From Rhizobium leguminosarum (lineage in GTDB: Bacteria; Pseudomonadota; Alphaproteobacteria; Rhizobiales; Rhizobiaceae): a stretch of 64,000 bases of DNA. Shown in pieces: positions 52,198 through 61,211 of the stretch. The translations under genes and the position numbers were made by a program. Numbering within the stretch: the stretch's first letter is position 1; every line of letters starts with the position of its first letter. Under the pieces are notes generated by a model. It did no database searches. It had not been told where the DNA came from and saw only the letters and a list, made by a program, of their open reading frames with translations. The stretch is from NCBI RefSeq assembly GCF_002953715.1, contig NZ_CP025013.1, positions 992,001 to 1,056,000 of the forward strand. The letters run 5' to 3'.

Positions 52198-52829
52198 TCG
52201 TGATCGATGCATTCAGCTGGATCTTCAACAACTCCGGCACCTTCTTCAACGCCTTCAATCGCCATCTTCTGATGTGCGTCCTGTCGCTCGGCATCGCCTT
52301 CGTCATTGCCGTGCCACTCGGATTTGCCGTCGCACGGGCACCCCGCGCCGCCTTTGCAGTGGTCAATATTGCCGGCGCCTTGCGCTCCATACCGAGCCTT
52401 GCGATCCTGTCGGCGACGATGCCTTTCCTCGGCATCGGATTGTTGCCGTCGGTGATCGCCCTCATCGTCCTTGCCGTGCCGCCGCTGCTGTTGAACACGA
52501 TCATCGGCATCCGCGAGATCGACGCCTCGGTGATCGATGCGGCAGATGGAATGGGGATGAGCGCCGGGCAGATGCTGTGGGAGATCGAACTTCCTCTGGC
52601 CGTTCCGTCCATCCTATCAGGCGTCAGGACGAGCGCCATCCAGGTCATCGGCGGGGCGGCACTCGCCTCCTTCATCGGCGGCGGCGGACTTGGCGATTTC
52701 ATCAACGCCGGCATTGCGATCATGAACATGCCGCGCCTTCTCGTCGGAGCGGTCCCGATAGCCCTGCTTGCAATCTTTGCGGAATTGGCGTTCGGCGCCC
52801 TGGAACGCGTCTTCACTCAACGGCGCTAA
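52194..52829 (+). CDS. OpuC-type ABC permease, second subunit
   Basis: Encodes 211 residues; ATGA overlap with the first permease. It has its own EAA loop (VIDAADGMGMSAGQMLWEIE, LPLAVPSILSGVRTSAIQVI) and the GGGGLGDFINAGIA stretch typical of this group. It should form a heterodimer with the first permease. Both differ from the sugar permeases elsewhere in the window. Confidence 0.9.
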   Translation: MIVIDAFSWIFNNSGTFFNAFNRHLLMCVLSLGIAFVIAVPLGFAVARAPRAAFAVVNIAGALRSIPSLAILSATMPFLGIGLLPSVIALIVLAVPPLLLNTIIGIREIDASVIDAADGMGMSAGQMLWEIELPLAVPSILSGVRTSAIQVIGGAALASFIGGGGLGDFINAGIAIMNMPRLLVGAVPIALLAIFAELAFGALERVFTQRR

Positions 52830-52851
52830 GCGGCCGAAAGCGGATAACAAG

Positions 52852-53793
52852 ATGATTCATCTCGATCATGTTACGAAGAATTACGACGGAAGCGGCCAGC
52901 ATGCGGTCGACAATCTCGATCTCCTGATCGAGACCGGCACGACAGTTGCCCTGATCGGTCCTTCGGGTTGCGGCAAGACCACGACCATGCGCATGATCAA
53001 TCAGTTGGAGACCCCCACGACGGGACGCGTGCTGGTCGATGGCAGGGATATTGCCCAGGTCGATCAGAAGGAGCTGCGCCGCAGCATCGGCTATGTCATC
53101 CAGCAGGTTGGTCTGTTTCCGCATATGTCCATCGCACGCAACGTCGCAACCGTGCCGCGGCTTCTCGGCTGGGAAAAGGCGCGCAGCGATCGCCGCGTCG
53201 ACGAGCTTCTCGATCTCGTCGGCCTTGATCCGGCCATCATGCGGCAGCGTCTTCCGCACGAATTGTCGGGCGGGCAGCGTCAGCGCGTCGGTTTCGCCCG
53301 CGCTCTCGCCGCCGATCCGGCGATCATGCTGATGGACGAACCGTTCGGCGCGATTGATCCGATCACCCGCGTCCGACTTCAGGACGAATTCCGCGATATT
53401 CTCAGGAAGGTGAAGAAAACAGTCGTCATCGTCACGCATGACCTCGATGAGGCCATCAAGATGGGTGATCGCATCGCGATCATGCGGGATGGCCGCCTCC
53501 TTCAATATGATAGCCCGCAGGAGATCCTTGCGCGTCCCGTCAATGAATTCGTCGAGAGTTTCCTCGGCCCCGACCGAGCCATAAAAAGGCTGAGCTTGAT
53601 TGCCGTATCGACGATCATGACCGCGCCGGAACCGTTCAAAGGTGAAGCCGAGATCGCCGCTGACGCCACGGTTCACGATGCCTTGGCGCTCATCCTCTCC
53701 GGTGAGATGCCAGGCCTGCACGTCAGAGCCGCCGATGGCACGCTTGCGGGATATTTGTCTCGTGACACCTTATTGCGCGCCAATCGGCTATAG
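52852..53793 (+). CDS. OpuC-type ABC transporter ATPase
   Basis: Encodes 313 residues from the ATG at 52852. Walker A GPSGCGKTTTMRMIN, Q-loop QQVGLFPHMSIARNV, signature LSGGQRQRVGFARALA, Walker B IMLMDEPFGAIDPITR, switch VTHDLDEAIKMGD. The C-terminal 75 residues (about 240-313) are a remnant CBS-like regulatory region, as in OpuCA/ProV, which can sense ionic strength. Last gene of the operon. Confidence 0.92.
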   Translation: MIHLDHVTKNYDGSGQHAVDNLDLLIETGTTVALIGPSGCGKTTTMRMINQLETPTTGRVLVDGRDIAQVDQKELRRSIGYVIQQVGLFPHMSIARNVATVPRLLGWEKARSDRRVDELLDLVGLDPAIMRQRLPHELSGGQRQRVGFARALAADPAIMLMDEPFGAIDPITRVRLQDEFRDILRKVKKTVVIVTHDLDEAIKMGDRIAIMRDGRLLQYDSPQEILARPVNEFVESFLGPDRAIKRLSLIAVSTIMTAPEPFKGEAEIAADATVHDALALILSGEMPGLHVRAADGTLAGYLSRDTLLRANRL

Positions 53794-53794
53794 A

Positions 53795-53826
53795 GCAATT
53801 CCGGTAAAAGTGCGCAGCGGTTTTGC
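53795..53826 (+). repeat. Short interspersed rhizobial-type repeat, copy 2
   Basis: GCAATTCCGGTAAAAGTGCG followed by CAGCGGTTTTGC matches the inverted copy at 19565-19596 at 27 of 32 positions. It begins two bases after the stop codon of the ATPase gene. Confidence 0.7.
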
Positions 53827-53861
53827 TCGACGCGGAACAAGACCACCGGCCCTTGCCGAAG
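53824..53861 (-). pseudogene. EamA gene fragment
   Basis: On the minus strand these 38 bases match 20295-20332 inside the EamA gene at 34 positions and read LRQGPVVLFRVEQ in the same frame. No flanking EamA homology is visible. It is joined directly to the interspersed repeat, a mosaic that suggests recombination at the repeat. Confidence 0.6.
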
Positions 53862-54051
53862 AGATCAACATGCCAATGCTACTCACGCGTGCTGAAAGGG
53901 ATTGCCGATCGGCTGTCTCAGGCTGTAGATGGGTTTCGCACAACGGGATTGGGCAAGCGGCCGGAATGACATCAACTCCGCTCGTTCACTATCGGCCGCT
54001 GTCTTAAGCTTTACCAGCGCACTTCGCTGTTACATTGGGGGTCCGACGCCT

Positions 54052-55149
54052 TTGTCTTCGCTTGTTCTTCCTAGTCGCCCGCTTTCGTTGGCGCGCAACG
54101 TCATCTCCACGCCGAATGCTTACTTCTGGGCAACGCCGATCATCCTGGCACTGGCTGTCTTTCTATTCGTCTCGGAAGCGCCAGGCGTGATCCGCGATTT
54201 CCAGATCAGCCAGAACCCTTTGACGCTCGAAAATGGCGACGTGCAAAACGGTAGATGCACGACACGCAAGGCAGTCTTTACCGATTGCGAGGCACGCCTT
54301 GTCTACAGCTACGGTGGACGAGACTACGACACCGAGGTCGAGGTCATGTTCGTCGATTTCCATACTGGCGACTACGAAACCGGTCTTGTGATATCTGCCG
54401 ATCATCCGGAACTTGCGACGATAAGCCTGGGTCTGGACATGCTCTGGAACCGGATCATCACGCTCACGGTGTTCGCGCTACTGTTTGGCGGCATGGGCTT
54501 GGGGATGATTTTTCTCGCTATCCGCATCTGGTGGGTCAAGGGCCAATTGCTTCGGCCTGCCATGCTGACCCCCGTTCCGGTCGAGGTCACCGCATTCGAC
54601 CGCAGACGCGGCGTCCTTTCCATTACCTACAATGACAAGATTGCCAATGACAAAACGGGGCGATCGGCTTACACGCGCATGAAGAATGGAGAGGAGCCTC
54701 TGATCGTCGGGGAAGCCAATGGCAAAGCGATCGGACTGGCTGTCAGGCACGGCAATACTGCCCTGCCAGTGCTTCTGGACGATCGTCTGCAGCGCGTGAC
54801 GCTTACGGATGATGAGCGCAACGCGGCTCTTGCACCTTTCGCGTATCAGCAAGAAAGCGATCGGGGTGTGCCGGTTTTGATTGAAGACCCCAAGCAGGCG
54901 GGGGTATCGATCTGGAGGCGGTTGCAGGTTTTTTTCGGTATGTTGCTTCTGATCATCGTCGGTGTGCTCGGCTTCTGGCTTTGGTACGTCACGACCTCCA
55001 CGACACCATTCCAATCGCCTGGCATGGACATCAACAATCTCATGCCGGCGCCGTTAAACGAGTGGGGATGCGAGCAGCTCAAGAAGCGGTTTGGTCAGGA
55101 TCGCGCGCCGCTTGGTTGCGTCGCCGACGATTACACGAGCTGGAAATAG
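54052..55149 (+). CDS. Membrane protein of unknown function (DUF3592-like layout)
   Basis: I start at the TTG at 54052 (GGGGG upstream), giving 365 residues; the open frame reaches 53929 but its first codons overlap shadow sequence. There are three hydrophobic segments: near the N-terminus (FWATPIILALAVFLFVS), the middle (IITLTVFALLFGGMGLGMIF), and before the C-terminus (VFFGMLLLIIVGVLGFWLWY). Between the first two is an extracytoplasmic stretch with a Cys pair (CTTRKAVFTDCEARLVYSYG). The layout recalls DUF3592 proteins; the function is unknown. Confidence 0.65.
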   Translation: MSSLVLPSRPLSLARNVISTPNAYFWATPIILALAVFLFVSEAPGVIRDFQISQNPLTLENGDVQNGRCTTRKAVFTDCEARLVYSYGGRDYDTEVEVMFVDFHTGDYETGLVISADHPELATISLGLDMLWNRIITLTVFALLFGGMGLGMIFLAIRIWWVKGQLLRPAMLTPVPVEVTAFDRRRGVLSITYNDKIANDKTGRSAYTRMKNGEEPLIVGEANGKAIGLAVRHGNTALPVLLDDRLQRVTLTDDERNAALAPFAYQQESDRGVPVLIEDPKQAGVSIWRRLQVFFGMLLLIIVGVLGFWLWYVTTSTTPFQSPGMDINNLMPAPLNEWGCEQLKKRFGQDRAPLGCVADDYTSWK

Positions 55150-55270
55150 CAAGACGGTCCGCGCAGTTTGATCGAGCCTTCATGATTGTCGGTAGACCTG
55201 AGCGGCCTGTCTTGCGGTGAAAATGCTTTCGGCGTTTCTGCGTCCAATTCAGTCCTGAACGCGTATGAGG

Positions 55271-55297
55271 CCGTTAAAGCGACCGCTCGCTTAACGG
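55271..55297. repeat. Near-perfect stem-loop, possible bidirectional terminator
   Basis: CCGTTAAAGCGA (55271-55282) pairs with TCGCTTAACGG (55287-55297) with one bulged A and a CCGC loop. It lies in the 290 bases between two convergent genes, so it may end transcription from both sides. No long T run follows on either strand. Confidence 0.5.
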
Positions 55298-55439
55298 CCG
55301 GTCGCTCTGGCGTCGTCTCCACGAAGCGCTTCACGGCTCTAAATTCATTCAGTCCTGGTCTGCGACGACGCAGGCAGCCGAAACCCCACCGGTCGCCGAA
55401 AACGCAAGCGTCTCGGACCAATTTTGCAGTTAAAGTACT

Positions 55440-55880
55440 TTAGATAACACCTTTGCTGAAAATGAAGCACCCATACGGCCCTGGGTCGGAGGTTCTGACG
55501 ATCGCGAAGGATTTTTTCGCTGCTTCGTAAAACGCGAAACGCTCCAACGCCTCCATCCGAACGGGTCGATCTTCAGCGCGATCGATGACTTTTTGTATCG
55601 TCGCGAAAATCGGCATTTGCCCGCTGGCGTCGCCAACGACTTGCATCCTTTTCACCGGTGCATCGATGAATGTGTCCAGTGGGAAAAGCGTCAGAACAGC
55701 TTCGGCGACACGCTCCAAGCCGCAGCCGGAAACGTCGATGAGGTGGCCGTAGGTCGTATGCCGGGCGATGGTCTGGGCAGGGTGGTTGACGTCGCACAAG
55801 ACCAGTTGGTCCCCGTGCCCCATCAGCATCAAAGCATGCATCAGCTCGGCGTTTAAGACTGGATCGATTCCCCTCAGCAT
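55440..55880 (-). CDS. RbsD/FucU-type mutarotase, copy 1
   Basis: Encodes 146 residues from the ATG at 55880 (GGGAGG upstream). RbsD/FucU family: MLRGIDPVLNAELMHALMLM, then GHGDQLVLCDVNHPAQTIAR, with the catalytic-type His and Asp, and a C-terminal tail YGCFIFSKGVI. These enzymes interconvert alpha and beta anomers of fucose, ribose and similar sugars. It is divergent from the sugar ABC operon at 56235. A second FucU-like gene (61212) is in that operon. Confidence 0.92.
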   Translation of the reverse strand: MLRGIDPVLNAELMHALMLMGHGDQLVLCDVNHPAQTIARHTTYGHLIDVSGCGLERVAEAVLTLFPLDTFIDAPVKRMQVVGDASGQMPIFATIQKVIDRAEDRPVRMEALERFAFYEAAKKSFAIVRTSDPGPYGCFIFSKGVI

Positions 55881-56234
55881 GTTGTGCCTCCCTGTCCAAA
55901 GGTCTAATCTTTACAGATTATACCAATTCCGTAATGTTTGGAAAAGGGTGCAGCCTCAATGCTTCGTTTATATCTTTGGACAAAAAGTATTCCACATATT
56001 TGATGATGCTTATGGTTAGTCAAGTCGTCGCGAGAACGAAGACGAGAAATATCTGAGAATTATGCAATGGATTACTTTACAATGTAAATTCAATGTGTGA
56101 AGTTATCGATGCGGATGACGTCCTCCCAGGATAGTGGTGGCGGGTGCAGCTGAGGGCTCTACCTGCCGCCGCTTTGCAGGAAGGTCGATCAAACGTCGCG
56201 AGGAGTGCGCGACGCCGTTGGAGGAGGATCATAT
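55881..56234. promoter_or_regulatory. Divergent regulatory region of the fucU-like and ABC operons
   Basis: For the leftward gene, the minus-strand -10 box TATAAT is at 55922-55917 with a weak TTTTCC 17 bases upstream, and the palindrome TAATCTTTACAGATTA (55905-55920) overlaps it. For the rightward operon, ACTTTACA-N14-TGTGAAGT (56074-56103) is an imperfect palindrome also present before 62840. The leader to 56235 is about 130 bases long. Confidence 0.6.
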
Positions 56235-57296
56235 TTGGCATCGATGAATATCGTCAATGTCGGCAAGGCCTATGGAAACCTGACGGTGATCCATGGCGTT
56301 TCCGTCGAAATCCCCGACGGCGAGTTCGTCGTTCTGGTGGGGCCGTCTGGTTGCGGAAAATCGACGCTGCTGCGCATGGTCGCCGGCCTCGAGCCGATAA
56401 CCTTCGGTGACATCCGGATCGACGGCAAGGTGGTCAACGACCTGCCGCCGAAGGACCGCGATATCGCCATGGTATTTCAGAGCTATGCGCTCTATCCGCA
56501 CAAGACGGTGGCAGAGAATATGGGCTTCGCGCTGAAGATGCGTGGTGAGACCAAGGCCGTTATCGAGGGGCAGGTGCGCAAGGCGGCCGAGATCCTCGAT
56601 CTGGTGCCGTATCTTGCCCGCTATCCCCGCCAGCTTTCAGGAGGCCAGCGTCAGCGCGTGGCGATGGGAAGGGCGATCGTGCGCGATCCCAAGGTATTCC
56701 TGTTTGACGAGCCGCTCTCTAACCTTGATGCCAAGCTGCGCGTGCAGATGCGAGCCGAGATCAAGGAGTTGCAGCGCCGGCTGGCAACGACGATGATCTA
56801 CGTGACGCATGATCAGGTGGAGGCCATGACGATGGCCGACCGGATCGTGGTGCTGCGCGACGGACGCGTGGAGCAAATCGGTTCGCCGCTGACGCTCTAC
56901 GATACGCCCGCCAACACCTTCGTCGCCGGTTTCATCGGTTCGCCGTCGATGAACCTGATCAAGGGCCATATCCGCGCTGCCGCAGAGCCGTTCTTCGAGA
57001 CCGATGAGGGCATTCGGCTGCCGCTCCACCGCGCGCCTGCAGGCTCGGACGGACGGCCAGCCTTTTACGGCATCCGGCCCGAGCACTTCACACTTGGCGG
57101 CTCGGTCAGCGCGCATGTGACGGTCGTTGAATCGACCGGATCGGAAACGCAGGTCTTTGCAAAGCTCGGCCAGCAGAAGATCATCGGCGTCTTTCGCGAC
57201 CGCGTCGAGGAGCCATCGGACCATGTGATCGCGATGACGCCGAACGCAGCCCTCGTCCATCTGTTTGACGGAGAGAGCGGACTGAGGCTTATCTGA
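56235..57296 (+). CDS. Sugar ABC transporter ATPase (MalK/UgpC type)
   Basis: Encodes 353 residues from the TTG at 56235 (GGAGGAGG upstream; an ATG follows at 56244). Walker A GPSGCGKSTLLRMV, Q-loop FQSYALYPHKTVAENM, signature LSGGQRQRVAMGRAIV, Walker B VFLFDEPLSNLDAKLR, switch VTHDQVEAMTMADRI. A C-terminal regulatory OB-type domain (FYGIRPEHFTLGGSVSAHVT) is present. It energises the two permeases at 59146 and 60266. Confidence 0.93.
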   Translation: MASMNIVNVGKAYGNLTVIHGVSVEIPDGEFVVLVGPSGCGKSTLLRMVAGLEPITFGDIRIDGKVVNDLPPKDRDIAMVFQSYALYPHKTVAENMGFALKMRGETKAVIEGQVRKAAEILDLVPYLARYPRQLSGGQRQRVAMGRAIVRDPKVFLFDEPLSNLDAKLRVQMRAEIKELQRRLATTMIYVTHDQVEAMTMADRIVVLRDGRVEQIGSPLTLYDTPANTFVAGFIGSPSMNLIKGHIRAAAEPFFETDEGIRLPLHRAPAGSDGRPAFYGIRPEHFTLGGSVSAHVTVVESTGSETQVFAKLGQQKIIGVFRDRVEEPSDHVIAMTPNAALVHLFDGESGLRLI

Positions 57297-57372
57297 GAGT
57301 TCTTGCTGCCGCTTCGAGGAGGAAGCGCCGGCAGCCACAATCGTGGCGGTTTATCAACGGGAGGAGACCCAT

Positions 57373-59034
57373 ATGAAAGTCAGTGATTTCGAGAGAATGA
57401 TGGCGATCGGCCTGAGCCGGCGCGCCATCCTGAAGACCAGTGCAAGCCTCGGTGCGGTCGCAGCAGGAAGCGCCATGCTCGGCCCATTCGGAACGGCCTT
57501 TGCGCAGGATGCATCCTTGCGCAGCCAGATCTTGCAGGTGCCGGGTGTCGGCAAAGGCTCGCCAACGGATGCCGACTGGCAGAAGGTTGGCGAGATGTGC
57601 CTGGAGGCGACGAAGAAGAGCGTCAAGCAGGGCGAGTTCGCCGGTGTCGAGCTGTCTTTCATGGGCCTGAACAACCAGAACCTACATAACGTTCTGTTCC
57701 GTGGCTTCCTCAAGCCTTGGGAGGATTATACCGGCGCCAAGATCACCTGGATCGACCTCGCGCAGGCCGACTACAATCCACGCCTGCAGCAGGCGATCGC
57801 AACGGGTACGGTCGATTTCGACCTGCTCGAAATGGGCGCGCCGTTCGAGGGTGATGTCTGCGGCAAGGGGCTGGCGTCGGAGATGCCGGACTGGGTCAAG
57901 ACCCAGATCGACATGGACGACTATGTCGACTACCTCAAGGCGCCGGTTGGCACCTGGGACGGCAAGACCTACCGCGTCTCGGTCGATGGCGATTGCCACA
58001 ACTTCAACTACCGTACCGACTACTTCACCGATGCCGACCTGGCGAAGGCCTGGAAGGACGAAGGCCACGAGGGCGAGTGGGGCGTTCCGAAGACCTGGCA
58101 GAAGGTTCAGGAGGTCACCAAATTCCTCAAGGGCAAGACCATCGGCGGCATGGAAGCGGTCGGCTATCTCGACGCGCCGAAGGCTTGGGGCGGTTTCGGC
58201 TTCTACTTCCTCGGCAGCCGCGCCACCGCCTATGCCAAGCACCCCGATGACAAGGCCTGGTTGTTCGACACCGACACGATGAAGCCGCGCATCAACAACC
58301 CGGCATGGGTCCGGGCGATTCAGGACGTCATCGACGCCCTGCCATCGGAAGCGGGCGATCAGCTCAATGCCGATCCGGGCACGACAGCCTTCCAGCAGTT
58401 TCTGGCCGGCACCGGTTCCATGGTCTCCTGGTGGGGGGACGTGGGTGCAAGCGCGCGCACCAGCGACAGCTCGGTCGTCGGCGACACCATCGGCTTCGAC
58501 ATTCTTCCGGGATCGGACGATGTCTATAATTCGAAGACCGGCCAGTGGGAAAAGCTTGCCAGCGGCCCGAACCACGCGCCGAACATGGCCTATCTGGGCT
58601 GGGGCGTCTATGTGATGGCCCGGGTCGATAGCGATGAGAAAAAGAAGAAAGCGGCCTGGAGTGCTGCAGCCCACCTCGGCGGCAAGGATCTGGCACTCTG
58701 GACGGCGGCCTATCCGTCTGGCTTCCAGTGCTACCGCAAGAGCCAGTTCGACATCAAGGAATGGGTGTCGGCAGGTTATGACGAGGCCTTTATCTCAGGC
58801 TATCTCGCTTCGCAGTCGAATTCCTACAACCATCCGAACGCCGCTATCGAGCCGCGTATTCCGGGCATCTTCCAGTATTACAGCGTCGCGGAAGACGAAC
58901 TGGCCAAGGTTTTCGCCGGACAGGTAACCGCACAAGCCGGCGCCGATGCGATCGCTGCCGCCTGGGAGAAGATCACCGACCAGCTCGGCCGCGACAAGCA
59001 GCTCGCGCTCTACAAGGCCTCGCTCGGGGCCTGA
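57373..59034 (+). CDS. Tat-exported extracellular solute-binding protein (large family-1 type)
   Basis: Encodes 553 residues from the ATG at 57373 (GGGAGGAG upstream). The N-terminus carries a twin-arginine signal (SRRAILKTSASLGAVAAGS), so it is probably exported folded. The body has the family-1 carbohydrate-binding pattern (MGLNNQNLHNVLFRGFLKPW, FQQFLAGTGSMVSWWGDVGA). It is unusually large, like those binding oligosaccharides. The following permease gene is separated by two stem-loops. Confidence 0.9.
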   Translation: MKVSDFERMMAIGLSRRAILKTSASLGAVAAGSAMLGPFGTAFAQDASLRSQILQVPGVGKGSPTDADWQKVGEMCLEATKKSVKQGEFAGVELSFMGLNNQNLHNVLFRGFLKPWEDYTGAKITWIDLAQADYNPRLQQAIATGTVDFDLLEMGAPFEGDVCGKGLASEMPDWVKTQIDMDDYVDYLKAPVGTWDGKTYRVSVDGDCHNFNYRTDYFTDADLAKAWKDEGHEGEWGVPKTWQKVQEVTKFLKGKTIGGMEAVGYLDAPKAWGGFGFYFLGSRATAYAKHPDDKAWLFDTDTMKPRINNPAWVRAIQDVIDALPSEAGDQLNADPGTTAFQQFLAGTGSMVSWWGDVGASARTSDSSVVGDTIGFDILPGSDDVYNSKTGQWEKLASGPNHAPNMAYLGWGVYVMARVDSDEKKKKAAWSAAAHLGGKDLALWTAAYPSGFQCYRKSQFDIKEWVSAGYDEAFISGYLASQSNSYNHPNAAIEPRIPGIFQYYSVAEDELAKVFAGQVTAQAGADAIAAAWEKITDQLGRDKQLALYKASLGA

Positions 59035-59043
59035 TATCCGACG

Positions 59044-59099
59044 GACATCTTCGGATGTCTCGTCAATCATCTCAGGCGGCACAAAGTCGTGCCGCCTGA
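59044..59099 (+). promoter_or_regulatory. Two intercistronic stem-loops after the binding-protein gene
   Basis: GACATC-TTCG-GATGTC (59044-59059) is a hairpin with a stable UUCG tetraloop. Further on, TCAGGCGGCAC (59072-59082) pairs perfectly with 59089-59099 around AAAGTC. Both precede the permease start at 59146. Confidence 0.7.
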
Positions 59100-59145
59100 A
59101 CCGTTGCCCGGTTCCGCACGCCTTTCTGCCTCAAGGGTCTTGCCT

Positions 59146-60255
59146 ATGTCGCATACGATTACCCCAGCCGTCAGCCCTGTGGTGGGCACGACGGTTCAGC
59201 GCGCCGCCGCCAGGCGCGGTCGGCTGCTGCTCTTCGCTGCGACCATCTTATTGTTCGCCGTCCTCATTCTCCAGATCCTCGATGCGAGCGGGGTCACGGA
59301 GCTCGGCCTCGTCAGCTGGCGACCGCTGCTGTTTGCCTATATCGTCTGGGCGGTGGCACTGTGTGCGAGCCAGGTGATGATCCGCGGTGAGGCGGGGCAG
59401 CGCGCGGTTTTCGTGCTTCCCGCCGTGCTCTTCACCGTCGCCATGGTGGTTTTCCCGACCGTTTTCGGGCTTTATATCGCTTTCACGGATTGGAACCTGA
59501 GCGCGGCGGCCGGCCGACGCTTCAACGGGCTGGACAATCTACGCACGCTGTTTGCAGACAGGTATTTCTGGAACGCGCTGCTGAACATGGTCTATTATGT
59601 TCTTTCGGTCCTCGTTCAATATATCATCGCCTTCGGGCTGGCGCTGCTGCTCAACGCCGAGATCAAGGCGCGCAAATTCTTCCGCGTCGCCTTTCTTCTA
59701 CCGCTGATGCTGAGCCCGGTAGCCGTCAGTTGGATGATTGGAAAATCACTCATGGAATACCGGTTCGGCCCGGCGGCGACCCTTGCGCGCCATCTCGGCT
59801 GGGACAATCCGGCATTCTTCTCGACGCCGTGGCTCGCGCGCACCTCGATCATGGCGATGGATGCCTGGGTGTCGATTCCGTTCATGATGATCCTGCTGCT
59901 CGCCGGTCTCCAGGCGCTTCCTTCCGAAATCAAGGAAGCGGCGAAAGTGGATGGAGCGTCCGGCTGGCAGAGTTTCAAGGAGATTACCTTTCCGCTCATG
60001 CTTCCGGTCAGCATGACGGTCGTCATCCTGCGCATCATCTTCCAGCTGAAGCTCGCCGATATCGTCATCAACGTCACCGCTGGCGGACCGGGCGGGGCGA
60101 CGGATACCGTGTCGAGCTTCATCTTCCGCGAATATCGTGACCGTTCCAATGTCGGCTACGGCACCATGCTTGCGGAATTCTATCTCGTCATCATCATCAT
60201 CTTCGTCGCGCTCATCCTGAAAGGGGCGAGCCGATGGATGCAACGTGAAAATTGA
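59146..60255 (+). CDS. Sugar ABC transporter permease, MalF-like
   Basis: Encodes 369 residues from the ATG at 59146 (AAGGG upstream). It has about eight membrane segments, with an N-terminal pair (AAARRGRLLLFAATILLFAV) preceding the conserved core, and an EAA loop (IKEAAKVDGASGWQSFKEIT). FTDWNLSAAAGRRFNGLDNL is typical of MalF-type subunits. It pairs with the MalG-like permease encoded next. Confidence 0.9.
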   Translation: MSHTITPAVSPVVGTTVQRAAARRGRLLLFAATILLFAVLILQILDASGVTELGLVSWRPLLFAYIVWAVALCASQVMIRGEAGQRAVFVLPAVLFTVAMVVFPTVFGLYIAFTDWNLSAAAGRRFNGLDNLRTLFADRYFWNALLNMVYYVLSVLVQYIIAFGLALLLNAEIKARKFFRVAFLLPLMLSPVAVSWMIGKSLMEYRFGPAATLARHLGWDNPAFFSTPWLARTSIMAMDAWVSIPFMMILLLAGLQALPSEIKEAAKVDGASGWQSFKEITFPLMLPVSMTVVILRIIFQLKLADIVINVTAGGPGGATDTVSSFIFREYRDRSNVGYGTMLAEFYLVIIIIFVALILKGASRWMQREN

Positions 60256-60265
60256 GGCGAAGCCC

Positions 60266-61189
60266 ATGGCGATCATCGCTGAAACATCCGATAGGCGGGG
60301 GAGCCTCTGGTCGCGGCGCCCGCAATTCCTGACCAACAGCCTGCTGATCTATGCGGCTCTGGTCTTCTGGGCCTTCATCTCGCTCTTCCCGATTTACTGG
60401 ACGATCACGACCTCGTTCAAGACAGCGGTCAACGTGACGCAGGGGCATCTGATCCCGTTCGTGGACTTTACGCCGGACTGGAAAGGCTGGCGCTCGCTCG
60501 GCCTCTCGCCGGATACGATCCTGGCGCCATCGACTGTGCGCGACGAGTTCATCCGTCGCTTTTTCAACAGTATCGTGGCGTCAGCGGGGGCGTCGTTCCT
60601 GGCGGTGCTCATCGGTTCGCTGGCGGCCTATGGGCTCAGCCGGTTCACCTATAAATTCCTTTGGATGGCGAACAAGGACATTTCCTTCTTCTTCCTGTCG
60701 CAGTTGATCCTGCCGCCGGTCGTGCTCGCCATGCCGTTCCTGGTTCTCTACAAACACCTGATGCTGCTCGATACGCTGATCGGCCTCATTCTTATCTACA
60801 CGCTGATGGTGCTGCCGATCGTGATATGGATCATGCGCGACCAGTTCGATACCATCCCGGTCGAGCTGGAACAGGCGGCACTGGTTGACGGCTGCTCGAT
60901 CTGGGGTGCTTTCCTACGGATCGTCCTGCCGATCGCACTGCCCGGCATGGTGGCAGCTTTCATCCTTTCGGTCATTCTCTGCTGGAACGAATATTTCTTT
61001 GCAGCGCTGCTGACGAGTTCGAATGCAAAAACGCTGCCGGTGATGGTGGCAAGCCAGACGGGGTCGCAGGGGATCAACTGGTGGTCGATGGCCGCCATCG
61101 CCACGGCGGCGATCATGCCGCTGGTGCTCGTCGGCATTTTCCTGGAGCGTTACATTGTGAAGGGCCTGACGGCGGGCGCCGTCAAATAA
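60266..61189 (+). CDS. Sugar ABC transporter permease, MalG-like
   Basis: Encodes 307 residues from the ATG at 60266 (GAGGCG upstream); a GTG at 60245 is also in frame but overlaps the previous gene. Six membrane segments and the EAA loop VELEQAALVDGCSIWGAFLR. FPIYWTITTSFKTAVNVTQG near the N-terminus is typical of MalG-type proteins. It completes a two-permease importer. Confidence 0.9.
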   Translation: MAIIAETSDRRGSLWSRRPQFLTNSLLIYAALVFWAFISLFPIYWTITTSFKTAVNVTQGHLIPFVDFTPDWKGWRSLGLSPDTILAPSTVRDEFIRRFFNSIVASAGASFLAVLIGSLAAYGLSRFTYKFLWMANKDISFFFLSQLILPPVVLAMPFLVLYKHLMLLDTLIGLILIYTLMVLPIVIWIMRDQFDTIPVELEQAALVDGCSIWGAFLRIVLPIALPGMVAAFILSVILCWNEYFFAALLTSSNAKTLPVMVASQTGSQGINWWSMAAIATAAIMPLVLVGIFLERYIVKGLTAGAVK

Positions 61190-61211
61190 AGGCACGAGGA
61201 GGATATTTTTA

